Assembly: GCF_001544875.2 (NCBI RefSeq)
Contig: NZ_FCOA02000011.1
Location: forward strand, 124,001-188,000
DNA: 64,000 nucleotides
DNA from: Caballeronia hypogeia
Lineage (GTDB): Bacteria > Pseudomonadota > Gammaproteobacteria > Burkholderiales > Burkholderiaceae
Reading direction: 5' to 3'
The notes under the pieces were generated by a model. It was not told the origin of the DNA, searched no databases, and worked only from the letters and a program-made list of their open reading frames with translations. Shown here piece by piece: positions 24,525 through 32,752 of the stretch (the first letter of the stretch is position 1; the number at the start of each line of letters is the position of its first letter). The translations under genes and the position numbers were made by a program.

Positions 24525-27181
24525 TCTTCAATTCCTCTAAGGTTGTCATGTCGTCGCGCCGCGCGCAGCTTGGCCCGGTCCGCGGCGCGCACGCGACGCG
24601 GCTTGCCCATCAGGACAGGCTGGAAAACCACGGCGCCGATCAGCGTGCAGAACAGCGACAGCGCCAGCAGTCGCCCCATGCTGGACGTGCCCGGATGATG
24701 AGAAAACCACAGACTGCCGAACGCCGTCGCGGTGGTGGCCGCGCTGAACATCACGGCATGCGTGAGGCTCGACTGTAGCAAGCGCGTCTGGCCGGAGCGC
24801 CACGCCATCACGAAATAGATCTTGAACGCCACGCCGACGCCCAGCATCAGCGGCAACGCGATGATGTTCGCGAAGTTGAGCGGCATCCGGAAGACGACGC
24901 ACAGTTCCAGCGTGACGATCGCGGAAACGAGCAACGGTACCAAAGTTCTCAATACATCGCCGAAACGACGCAGCGCGATCCACAGCAGCACCGCGATCGC
25001 GAGGAGCGAGTACGCCGCCGCCTGCTCGAACGCCTTGATGATGGTCTCCGCAGAATGACGAACCGAGATCGGGCCGCCGATCGCGTCGGGCTCGGCCTTC
25101 TGCACCGCGTCGGCGAAGCGCGCGAGCATCGCGTCGTCGTTCGGATCGACGCCCGGCGGAATCTTCGGCGACACGCTGACGAGCGCTTTCCCATTCGGCG
25201 TCACGAAGTTCTCGACCATCTGCGGCGGCAGGCTCGCGCGCGTGATCTCCGCTGGCGTGAGCAGCGCGTGCAGTTGCGCGAGCGCGAGGCGCAGCGGCTC
25301 GGCCATCGCGTGTTCGGCGCGGTCGCGCGCGGCGGCGTCGGCTTGCGCGAGCTTCGCGAGCGTCTGCGACAGATGCTTGGCTTCCTTTTCGCCGGGGCCG
25401 GGATGTTCGTCCGCCGCGAGCGCGAGCTGGCTCGACACGCGTTTGAGCGCCGCGACCCGAACCGCGTCGGTCACGGGCGCGGCGGTCTGCTGATCGAGCG
25501 CGGGCAAAAGCTGGTCGGCGGCGGCCTTGATGAGCTCGAGCTTCTTCGGCTGATCGGCGGGGATCAGCGAGGACAGCGTCGTGGCGCTGCCGACTTCCGG
25601 AAGCTTCGCGAGCTTCGCGGCGATGCGGTCTGCGTCCGCCAGCGAAGAGCCGAGCACCGCGACATCGTTCACCGCGCCTTCGGGCGAATCCTTGAGGGCG
25701 ATGAGCGTCGCCATCGACTCGGTATGCGGGTCCTTCAGATGCAGCGGATTGAAGTCGAAGCGCAATTGCGTGAGCAGCGGCAACGCGCCGATCACGACCA
25801 CGAGCGTGCCGATCAGCACCGGCTTGCGATGTTTGTCGAGGAATTCATCGACGGGCGCGAGCATCGGAAAGCCCGGCGAATGCGCCTCGCCCGGCGGCGC
25901 GAACACCTTGATGAGCGCGGGCAGCAGCGTCATGTTGGTCAGGTAGGCGACAAACATGCCGACGCCCGCGATCAGCCCCAGCTCCGACACGCCGCGATAC
26001 GCGGTCGGCAGAAACGAGAAGAAGCTGGCGGCGGTCGCGGCGGCGGCGAGCGTGAGCGGCACGGCGACATGGCGCGCGGTCTCCGCGAGCGACACGTCGA
26101 GCCGCTTGTGCCGATGCCTTTCCTCGCGATACTTCACGCCGAACTGAATGCCGAAGTCCACGCCGAGCCCGACGAACAGCACCATGAACGCGACCGAGAT
26201 CATGTTGAGCGCGTGGACCATCATGAGGCCGAGCGCCGCAGTGATCGCAAGGCCGACGAACAGCGTGATGAACACCGCGACGATCATGCGCTTCGAGCGC
26301 AGCGCGACCCACAGAATCATCAGCACGACGAGGAAGGTCAGCACGCCGTTGAGCACGGCGCCGTCCTGCACTGACGCGAATTCTTCGTCGGCGAGCGGTT
26401 GCGCGCCGGTCAGATGCAGCGTCGCGCCATACTTTTTGTCGAGCCCGAGTTGCACGGCTTTCGCGCGAATCTCGTCCGAGGTGCCGGCCGCCGCCTTCAG
26501 CGCATTGAAGTTCAGCTCCGGGAGCACGGAGACGAATGCGCGCCCGGGCGCATCGTCCTTCGATGATCCCGCGAGGCCGCGCCACGAGAACGCGGCCGAC
26601 TGATTCGCGAGCACGCGGTCCAGCACGGTCGCGCTTTTTCCGAGCAGGCCGGCCATCTGGCCGAGGTTGACCTGGCCGAGCGTCAGCGGCAGGTTGAGCG
26701 TGGTGTTGAGGGTCTGCGCGAGGCCGGTCAGCGTGGGATCGTGCGCGAGCGTGTTGATGAGCGGGCGCGCCTGCACGAGCTGTTTCGTGACCTGCCCGAC
26801 CTGGTCGACCGGCAGATAGAGCAAACCGTTGTGCTCGAAGAACGCGCCGCCCGCCGGTTGCGACACCGACTTGAAGTGGTCCGGCTCCTTCGCGAGCGCG
26901 GCGGCGAGTTCGTTCGCGGCGGCATCGGCGAATTCCTGAGCAGGCGCTTCGACGACGATCAAAAGCGTCGCGCCGCGCTGCGGAAACGCCTCGTCGATCG
27001 CCTTGCCGCGCGCGGCCCATTCGGGCTCGGTCTCGATCAGCTGACTGACATCGGTGCTGATCTTGAAGTGATGGACGACATAAATCGTGCTCAGCACGCC
27101 GAGCACGAGCGAAACCGCGATAATCCACGCCGGGCGGCGGATGGCAAGGGTGACGAAGCGAGTAATGTTGGACGTCAGCAT
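24521..27181 (-). CDS. hpnN: hopanoid RND transporter HpnN, 886 aa
   Basis: MMPL/RND-superfamily inner-membrane protein; HpnN homologues move hopanoids to the outer membrane. A first helix (about 15-35), a large periplasmic loop, a block of helices (about 280-440, with MISVAFMVLFVGLGVDFGIQF), a second periplasmic loop (about 470-720) and a second block near the C-terminus make 12 helices in the usual two-fold plan. Start at MLTSNITRF (27181) with AGGTAG upstream; the open frame above it overlaps the divergent promoter region. It diverges from hpnM and overlaps mlaA by 4 bases. Confidence 0.92.
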   Translation of the reverse strand: MLTSNITRFVTLAIRRPAWIIAVSLVLGVLSTIYVVHHFKISTDVSQLIETEPEWAARGKAIDEAFPQRGATLLIVVEAPAQEFADAAANELAAALAKEPDHFKSVSQPAGGAFFEHNGLLYLPVDQVGQVTKQLVQARPLINTLAHDPTLTGLAQTLNTTLNLPLTLGQVNLGQMAGLLGKSATVLDRVLANQSAAFSWRGLAGSSKDDAPGRAFVSVLPELNFNALKAAAGTSDEIRAKAVQLGLDKKYGATLHLTGAQPLADEEFASVQDGAVLNGVLTFLVVLMILWVALRSKRMIVAVFITLFVGLAITAALGLMMVHALNMISVAFMVLFVGLGVDFGIQFGVKYREERHRHKRLDVSLAETARHVAVPLTLAAAATAASFFSFLPTAYRGVSELGLIAGVGMFVAYLTNMTLLPALIKVFAPPGEAHSPGFPMLAPVDEFLDKHRKPVLIGTLVVVIGALPLLTQLRFDFNPLHLKDPHTESMATLIALKDSPEGAVNDVAVLGSSLADADRIAAKLAKLPEVGSATTLSSLIPADQPKKLELIKAAADQLLPALDQQTAAPVTDAVRVAALKRVSSQLALAADEHPGPGEKEAKHLSQTLAKLAQADAAARDRAEHAMAEPLRLALAQLHALLTPAEITRASLPPQMVENFVTPNGKALVSVSPKIPPGVDPNDDAMLARFADAVQKAEPDAIGGPISVRHSAETIIKAFEQAAAYSLLAIAVLLWIALRRFGDVLRTLVPLLVSAIVTLELCVVFRMPLNFANIIALPLMLGVGVAFKIYFVMAWRSGQTRLLQSSLTHAVMFSAATTATAFGSLWFSHHPGTSSMGRLLALSLFCTLIGAVVFQPVLMGKPRRVRAADRAKLRAARRHDNLRGIEE

Positions 27182-27441
27182 GAAGACGCTACCTGGGGTG
27201 TCCTGTTGTATTTGCGCGTTGCAACGCGCGAATTGCGTGATGCCGACCGCCGGATTCCGAATCGTGCCGCAAGTCGATGCGGTGTGCCGCGCAAGTATAC
27301 CGGTCGCGCCGGGACACTCTGTCCTTGAACTGTCGCGGCGTTGCGGTGTCGGTATACTGGCTTCGCAGCCAATTGCCGCGCCACGACGTCTGAAGGCCGC
27401 CGAACCCGCGCCACCAAAAACCTGATTAGAGAACGGGTGCC
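27182..27441. promoter_or_regulatory. divergent hpnN / hpnM control region
   Basis: A 16-base perfect palindrome GCGCGTTGCAACGCGC lies at 27214-27229, 33 bases before hpnN. Two -10-like boxes in opposite orientation share the sequence CGGTATACT: minus strand TATACT at 27299-27294 (towards hpnN) and plus strand TATACT at 27353-27358 (towards hpnM). Clear -35 boxes are not seen. Confidence 0.5.
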
Positions 27442-28059
27442 ATGAAACGCTATCTGTCGATTTGCTTCGCTTTCCTCCTTGGCTCGATGTTCGTCGCCGG
27501 CGAGGCCCTCGCACAAACGAGTCCCGACGCCGTCGTCAAGGCCGCCGTCGAGGGCACCGTCAACGCAATGAAGGCCGACCCGCAGGCACGCGGCGGCGAC
27601 ATGGCGAAGATCACGCAACTCGTCGAAACGCGCTTCGTGCCCGCCACCGATTTCCAGCGGACTACGCGCATCGCGGTCGGCAAGGCCTGGACGAGCGCCA
27701 CGCCCGAGCAGCAAAAGCAGCTTTACGAGCAGTTCCAGACGCTTCTGGTTCGCACTTACGCGGCATCGCTTTCGCAACTGCGCGACCAGGACGTGAAGTT
27801 CAGCTTCGACGCCCCCAAGGTCGACGCCAACGCGAAAGACACGGTCGTCGAATCACACGTCATTTCCACGGGCGGCGACAATCCGGTGCGCTATCGGCTC
27901 GAGAAGACGCCGCAGGGCTGGAAAATCTACGACATCGACATGATGGGCGCGTGGCTCATCCAGGTCTACCAGCAACAGTTCGCGGGGCAGTTGCAGAAGG
28001 GCGGCGTCGACAGCCTCATCAAGTTCCTCTCCGAGCATAACGCCCGTTCGGCGGGCTGA
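27442..28059 (+). CDS. hpnM: MlaC-like periplasmic lipid carrier HpnM, 205 aa
   Basis: Signal peptide (residues 1-24, ending AleuAla-type ALA-Q) followed by an MlaC/Ttg2D fold: VETRFVPATDFQRTTRIAVGKAW, EQFQTLLVRTYAASLSQLRDQDV, and RYRLEKTPQGWKIYDIDMMGAWLIQVYQQQFAGQLQKGG near the C-terminus. MlaC carries phospholipid across the periplasm; HpnM is the version linked to hopanoid loci. Divergence from hpnN-mlaA suggests a periplasmic carrier between the RND protein and the outer-membrane lipoprotein. Cleavage site and carrier role are inferred. Confidence 0.88.
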   Translation: MKRYLSICFAFLLGSMFVAGEALAQTSPDAVVKAAVEGTVNAMKADPQARGGDMAKITQLVETRFVPATDFQRTTRIAVGKAWTSATPEQQKQLYEQFQTLLVRTYAASLSQLRDQDVKFSFDAPKVDANAKDTVVESHVISTGGDNPVRYRLEKTPQGWKIYDIDMMGAWLIQVYQQQFAGQLQKGGVDSLIKFLSEHNARSAG

Positions 28060-28091
28060 AGCTTCGCGTCTTACTTCGCGGGCGGCCGGCT

Positions 28092-28730
28092 TCAGGTTCT
28101 GCGGTGCTCCACCGCGAACTTGATCAGCTCGGCCTGTCCGTCGATGTCCAGTTTGCGCTTCAAATTCAATCGATGCGTCTCCACCGTGCGCACAGACAGC
28201 CCGTGCTGCTGCGCGATCTGCTTGCTCGACAAGCCTTCCGCCAACGCGTCGAGAATGTCCAGCTCGCGCGGCGTCAGGCGCTCGAGCGGCGTCTGCATCG
28301 ACTGTGCCTGAAACAGGCGTGACGCGAGCCCGGCGCTGAAGAAGGTCTTGCCGGCGAGCACCGCGTCTATCGCCTGGATGATCTCGGCGGCGGGCGAATC
28401 CTTCAGCACGTAGCCGCTCGCGCCCGCGCGCATCGCCTGCTTCACGTATTCGATGTTGTCGTGCATCGACAACATCAGCACGCGGATGCCCGGAAACTGC
28501 TCGTGAAAGCGCGCCGCGAGCTCGATGCCGCTCATGCCCGCCATGCCCACGTCCATCAGTGCGAGATCGGGCGGCGCAGTTTCGCTTGCGGCGAGCGCGA
28601 GCGCCTCGTTCGCGTTGCCCGCCTCGCCGGTCACGCGCAAGTGCGGCACCGAGTCGAGACGCGCGCGCAGGCCGTCGCGCACGAGCGGATGATCGTCCAC
28701 GAGAATGATGCGTGCGGGTTCAACGCTCAT
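28092..28730 (-). CDS. NarL/FixJ-type response regulator, 212 aa
   Basis: Receiver domain with VDDHP (11-15), phospho-Asp60 in LALMDVGMAG, and Lys in GYVLKDSPAAE, followed by a LuxR-type HTH (LTPRELDILDALAEGLSSKQIAQQHGLSVRTVETHRLNLKRKL). Start at MSVEPAR (28730), 11 bases inside the end of the kinase gene, so the pair is translationally coupled. The likely target is the divergent cstA gene beyond the kinase, whose upstream region has three inverted repeats. Confidence 0.92.
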   Translation of the reverse strand: MSVEPARIILVDDHPLVRDGLRARLDSVPHLRVTGEAGNANEALALAASETAPPDLALMDVGMAGMSGIELAARFHEQFPGIRVLMLSMHDNIEYVKQAMRAGASGYVLKDSPAAEIIQAIDAVLAGKTFFSAGLASRLFQAQSMQTPLERLTPRELDILDALAEGLSSKQIAQQHGLSVRTVETHRLNLKRKLDIDGQAELIKFAVEHRRT

Positions 28731-30150
28731 GAGTATGTCCTTGTTGTAGATTCGGCGCGGACAACGGCAGCGGCACGGTCGCGGTGATCGCGGTGCGGCC
28801 CAGTTGTGAGGCGATCGCGAGCTTGCCGCCGAGTGTGTCGAGCCGTTCGCGCATGTTGCGCAGGCCGACGCCGCTCGCCGGATCCAGAAGCGCCTCGTGC
28901 GCATCGAAGCCGCGGCCGTTGTCGCTGGTGTCGAGCGTGACGGCGTGCGCCGCGATATCGAGCGCGATCGCAGCGCGCGACGCTTGCGCATGCCGCGCGA
29001 TGTTGGTCAGCGCTTCCTGCGCGATGCGAAACAGCACGGTGTTCACCGGATCGGGCAGCGTCGCGTGCTGCGTCGCGGCAGGCGCGCCGTTCTCCGTCAG
29101 TTCGAAGCGCACTTCGAGGCCGTTCTGACCATCGAGCTCGCGCGCGAGTTGACCGAGCGCGGCGGCGAGACCGAGATCGTCGAGCATCGCGGGGCGCAGC
29201 GCATGCGAAATGCGGCGCACTTCGCGCAGCGTGCCGGAAAGGCGTCCGAGGCTGGTCGCGAGCGCGGCTTCCGCGGTCGGCTCGCGCGCCGGACCGCGTT
29301 CGAAACGCGCGAGCGCCGATTCGAGCAGCAGCTTCACCGAGACGAGCATCTGGCTGATGCCGTCGTGCAGTTCGCGCGACAGGCGCGCGCGCTCCTGTTC
29401 CTGTGAATCGACGACTTGCCGCGCGAGCAGCTTGAGCTTCGCGTCGGCGCTGCGATGTTCGCTAATGTTGAGGACCGCCGCGCACACCGCGATGATCGCG
29501 AGCCCAGCCAGCGCGATCGCGCCGATCCACATCAGCGTGTGCTGAATGTTCGATGCCGCCTGCGCGTCGATGCGCGCGAGCGTTGTCTCGACATCCTCCA
29601 GATATATGCCCGTGCCCATCATCCAGCCCCAGCGTTCGAGCGGCACGACGAAGCCGAGCTTCGGCGCGAGCAGGCCGGTGGACGGACGGCGCCAGACATA
29701 GCGCACATAGCCGCCACCCTTCGACGCCTGCTGTATCAGCTCCTGAATGGTGAGCGCGCCGTTCGGATCGCGCATCAGCCAGAGATCGCGCCCGACGAGA
29801 TCGGGCTGGCGCGGATGCATGAGCGAGGTGCCGCGCATGGTGTAGACGAAAAAGTAGCCGTCCTGGCCGAAGTCGAGACGTTGCAGCGCGTCGAGCGCGA
29901 GCCGCTGGCGTTCCTCGTCGCTGTGCGGATCGGCGGCGGGCGCGTCGTAGTATGGCGCGATCGCGCTCTTCGCGATTTCGACGTAATGCCGCAGCTCGAT
30001 TTCCTTGCTCGACATATACGCGGCCTGCGTGGTTTCGTGCTGAGCCTGCGCGAGCGCCTGCGCCTGCTGACGAACGCCGTAGGTGATCCCGCCGATCGCG
30101 AGCGCGAACGGCACGATCGCCAGCAGGAAAATCTTGGCCTTCGGAGTCAT
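28720..30150 (-). CDS. Cache-domain sensor histidine kinase (HisKA_3 type), 476 aa
   Basis: Transmembrane helix 1 (about 7-27), a periplasmic single-Cache domain (about 35-195, with GYFFVYTMRGTSLMHP and WGWMMGTGIYLEDV), helix 2 (about 205-228), dimerisation domain with RARLSRELHDGISQML (phospho-His262), and ATPase motifs RIAQEALTNIARHAQAS and DNGRGFD...GVGLRNMRERL. This is the NarX-like family that pairs with NarL-type regulators, here the overlapping downstream gene. Cache domains of this kind bind small organic acids; position beside cstA suggests pyruvate or a related acid, by inference. Confidence 0.9.
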   Translation of the reverse strand: MTPKAKIFLLAIVPFALAIGGITYGVRQQAQALAQAQHETTQAAYMSSKEIELRHYVEIAKSAIAPYYDAPAADPHSDEERQRLALDALQRLDFGQDGYFFVYTMRGTSLMHPRQPDLVGRDLWLMRDPNGALTIQELIQQASKGGGYVRYVWRRPSTGLLAPKLGFVVPLERWGWMMGTGIYLEDVETTLARIDAQAASNIQHTLMWIGAIALAGLAIIAVCAAVLNISEHRSADAKLKLLARQVVDSQEQERARLSRELHDGISQMLVSVKLLLESALARFERGPAREPTAEAALATSLGRLSGTLREVRRISHALRPAMLDDLGLAAALGQLARELDGQNGLEVRFELTENGAPAATQHATLPDPVNTVLFRIAQEALTNIARHAQASRAAIALDIAAHAVTLDTSDNGRGFDAHEALLDPASGVGLRNMRERLDTLGGKLAIASQLGRTAITATVPLPLSAPNLQQGHTHER

Positions 30151-30176
30151 CCAGGGTCTGTGATACAGGGTTTTCC

Positions 30177-30226
30177 GCTACGTGAAGCCACGTAGCGCGC
30201 ATACGTAGTTATGCGCTTGTAAGCGC
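30177..30226. promoter_or_regulatory. three consecutive inverted repeats upstream of cstA
   Basis: GCTACGTG-AAGC-CACGTAGC (30177-30196), GCGCATA-CGTAGT-TATGCGC (30197-30216) and GCGCTT-GT-AAGCGC (30213-30226), all with perfect arms. The motif TACGT recurs in the first two. They lie in the gap between the kinase gene and cstA and fit binding sites for the adjacent NarL-type regulator. Confidence 0.55.
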
Positions 30227-30322
30227 CGGGGCGAAAGCGAATACTACCGCCCAATGCGCTATCACGGCGCAGTGAACGATGCCGCGGGCCTTTGTCCCGG
30301 TCATAACACTCAAGGAGACGCC

Positions 30323-32407
30323 ATGAATCGGGCTTCCGGATTTCTGGTCTGGATCGCGCTCGCGCTATTGGGCGCGTTCGCATTCGGCACCATCGCGCTC
30401 GCGCACGGCGAGCGGATCAGCGCACTATGGATCGTCATCGCGGCGGTCTGCGTCTATCTCATCGCTTATCGGTTCTACTCGCGCTTCATCGCGGCGAAAG
30501 TGTTGCAGCTCGACGGCCTGCGCATGACGCCGGCCGTGCGTCACAACGACGGCCTCGACTACGTGCCGACCAACAAGTACGTGCTGTTCGGCCATCACTT
30601 CGCGGCGATCGCGGGCGCGGGTCCGCTCGTCGGCCCGGTGCTCGCCGCGCAGATGGGCTACACGCCCGGCATGCTGTGGATTCTCGCGGGCGTGGTGTTC
30701 GCGGGCGCGGTGCAGGACTTCGTCGTCCTGTTCATCTCCACGCGCCGCGACGGCCGCTCGCTCGGCGATCTCATCAAGATGGAACTGGGCACGGTGCCCG
30801 GCGTGATCGCGCTGTTCGGCACGTTCCTCATCATGGTGATCATTCTCGCGGTGCTCGCGCTGATCGTCGTGAAGGCGCTGACGAATTCGCCGTGGGGCAC
30901 ATTCACCGTCGCGGCGACGATCCCCATTGCGCTGTTCATGGGGCTTTACACGCGCTATATCCGGCCGGGGCGCATCGGCGAGATTTCGATCATCGGCTTC
31001 GTGCTGCTGATGCTCGCGATCATCTTCGGCGGACAGGTCGCCGCGTCGCCCGCGCTCGCGCCGTGGTTCACCTTCACCGGCGTGCAGCTCGTGTGGATTC
31101 TGATCGGCTACGGTTTCGTCGCATCGGTGTTGCCGGTGTGGCTGCTGCTCGCGCCGCGCGATTATCTGTCGACGTTCCTCAAGATCGGCACGATCGTCGG
31201 CCTCGCGATCGGCATTCTGATCGTCGCGCCGGAACTGAAGATGCCGGCCTTCACCAAGTTCGTCGATGGCTCCGGTCCGGTGTGGGCGGGCAATCTGTTC
31301 CCGTTCCTGTTCATCACGATCGCGTGCGGCGCGGTGTCGGGCTTCCACGCGCTGATCTCGTCGGGCACCACGCCCAAGATGATCGATAACGAAGTGAACA
31401 TGCGTTTCATCGGCTACGGCGCGATGCTGATGGAATCGTTCGTCGCGATCATGGCGCTGGTCGCCGCGTGCGTGATCGAGCCGGGCATCTACTTCGCGAT
31501 GAACAGCCCGGCCGCGCTGCTCGGCTCGACGCCCGAAGCGGTCGCGCAGACGGTTTCGAGCTGGGGCTTCATGCTGACGCCGGACATGCTGACCTCGACG
31601 GCGAAGGCGGTCGGCGAGACGACCATCGTCGCGCGTGCGGGCGGCGCGCCGACGCTGGCGGTCGGCATGGCGCACATTCTGCATCAGGTGATCGGCGGCG
31701 AAGCCATGATGGCGTTCTGGTATCACTTCGCCATTCTGTTCGAGGCGCTGTTCATCCTGACGGCCGTCGATGCGGGCACGCGTGCGGGCCGCTTCATGCT
31801 GCAGGATCTGCTCGGCACATTCCATCCGGCGCTGCGTCGCACGGAATCGCTGCCGGCGAACCTGACCGCCACCGGGCTGTGCGTGGCCGCTTGGGGCTAC
31901 TTCCTGTATCAGGGCGTGGTCGATCCGTTCGGCGGCATCAATACGCTGTGGCCGCTGTTCGGCATCTCGAACCAGATGCTGGCGGGCATCGCGCTGATGC
32001 TGGGTACGGTGGTGCTGTTCAAGATGAAGCGCGAGCGCTACGCGTGGGTCACGCTCGTACCGACCATCTGGCTGCTCATCTGCACGTTGACGGCCGGCTG
32101 GCAGAAAATTTTCGATGCGAATCCGAAGGTCGGTTTCCTCGCTCACGCGGGCAAGCTTAAGGAAGCGTTCGATGCGGGCAAGGTGATGGCGCCGGCGAAG
32201 TCGCTGTCGGAGATGCAGCGAATCATCTTCAACGATTACGTCGATGCGGCGCTTTCCGGTCTGTTCATCTTCGTGGTGTTGAGCATCGCGGTGTATGGCG
32301 TGATGGCGGTGCTGCGCGCACGCCGCGAAGCGAAGCCGACGGTCCGCGAGACGCCGTTCGAAGCGATGCCGGCCGGTGCGAGCGCGGCGGTGCGCTCGGG
32401 TCATTGA
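30323..32407 (+). CDS. cstA: CstA-family carbon starvation / pyruvate transporter, 694 aa
   Basis: Inner-membrane protein with about 16-18 helices. CstA signature stretches: GLDYVPTNKYVLFGHHFAAIAGAGPLVGPVLAAQMGY, AGAVQDFVVLFISTRRDGRSLG, SGFHALISSGTTPKMI, and DAGTRAGRFMLQDLLG. The E. coli members CstA and BtsT/YjiY import pyruvate (CstA also peptides). AAGGAGA precedes the ATG at 30323. It is followed by a YbdD/YjiX small gene, the usual partner, and preceded by a divergent two-component system, like BtsSR-YjiY in arrangement although the kinase family differs. Confidence 0.92.
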   Translation: MNRASGFLVWIALALLGAFAFGTIALAHGERISALWIVIAAVCVYLIAYRFYSRFIAAKVLQLDGLRMTPAVRHNDGLDYVPTNKYVLFGHHFAAIAGAGPLVGPVLAAQMGYTPGMLWILAGVVFAGAVQDFVVLFISTRRDGRSLGDLIKMELGTVPGVIALFGTFLIMVIILAVLALIVVKALTNSPWGTFTVAATIPIALFMGLYTRYIRPGRIGEISIIGFVLLMLAIIFGGQVAASPALAPWFTFTGVQLVWILIGYGFVASVLPVWLLLAPRDYLSTFLKIGTIVGLAIGILIVAPELKMPAFTKFVDGSGPVWAGNLFPFLFITIACGAVSGFHALISSGTTPKMIDNEVNMRFIGYGAMLMESFVAIMALVAACVIEPGIYFAMNSPAALLGSTPEAVAQTVSSWGFMLTPDMLTSTAKAVGETTIVARAGGAPTLAVGMAHILHQVIGGEAMMAFWYHFAILFEALFILTAVDAGTRAGRFMLQDLLGTFHPALRRTESLPANLTATGLCVAAWGYFLYQGVVDPFGGINTLWPLFGISNQMLAGIALMLGTVVLFKMKRERYAWVTLVPTIWLLICTLTAGWQKIFDANPKVGFLAHAGKLKEAFDAGKVMAPAKSLSEMQRIIFNDYVDAALSGLFIFVVLSIAVYGVMAVLRARREAKPTVRETPFEAMPAGASAAVRSGH

Positions 32408-32418
32408 GGAACGCCGCC

Positions 32419-32613
32419 ATGTTCACCGATCTTCGACAGGCAGGACGGTATCTCGGCCAGGCGATGCGTCTGATGGTCGGGATGCCGGACTACGACGCGT
32501 ACGTCACACACATGCAGGCGACGCATCCCGACAAGCCGGTGATGACGTACGCGGAGTTTTTCCGCGAGCGGCAGGAGGCGAGGTATGGCGGCGGGGCGGG
32601 GAAGTGCTGCTGA
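32419..32613 (+). CDS. YbdD/YjiX family small protein, 64 aa
   Basis: Short conserved partner of CstA/BtsT transporters. The sequence RYLGQAMRLMVGMPDYDAYVTHMQATHPDKPVMTYAEFFRERQEARYG is typical and the C-terminus ends in Cys-Cys. Start chosen at ATG 32419 with GAGGAA in front; TTG 32404 is possible but less likely. It begins 11 bases after cstA and shares its transcript, closed by a strong terminator. Its exact role in transport is not established. Confidence 0.88.
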   Translation: MFTDLRQAGRYLGQAMRLMVGMPDYDAYVTHMQATHPDKPVMTYAEFFRERQEARYGGGAGKCC

Positions 32614-32642
32614 GTCGATGCTGATTTCTGGCAGACGATGAG

Positions 32643-32675
32643 AACGCGACGGTGATGAGCCGTCGCGTTTTTTTT
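32643..32675 (+). terminator. terminator of cstA-ybdD
   Basis: AACGCGACGG-TGATGAG-CCGTCGCGTT, perfect 10-base stem, running into eight T residues. Confidence 0.9.
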
Positions 32676-32688
32676 GGCAACTAACAAA

Positions 32689-32718
32689 AAGGGCAGATGG
32701 CCCAAGCCATCCGCCCTT
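32689..32718 (-). terminator. terminator of ispH-hpnH
   Basis: On the minus strand AAGGGCGGATGGC-TTGG-GCCATCTGCCCTT (one mismatch in a 13-base stem) followed by TTT. It faces the preceding plus-strand terminator only 13 bases away. Confidence 0.85.
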
Positions 32719-32752
32719 CGCTTTTCAACCAGACAACCGGCCTAAACCAACC

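Noticed and set aside
30425..32404. 659-codon minus-strand frame opposite cstA
   Set aside because: Shadow of a clearly recognised membrane transporter gene.
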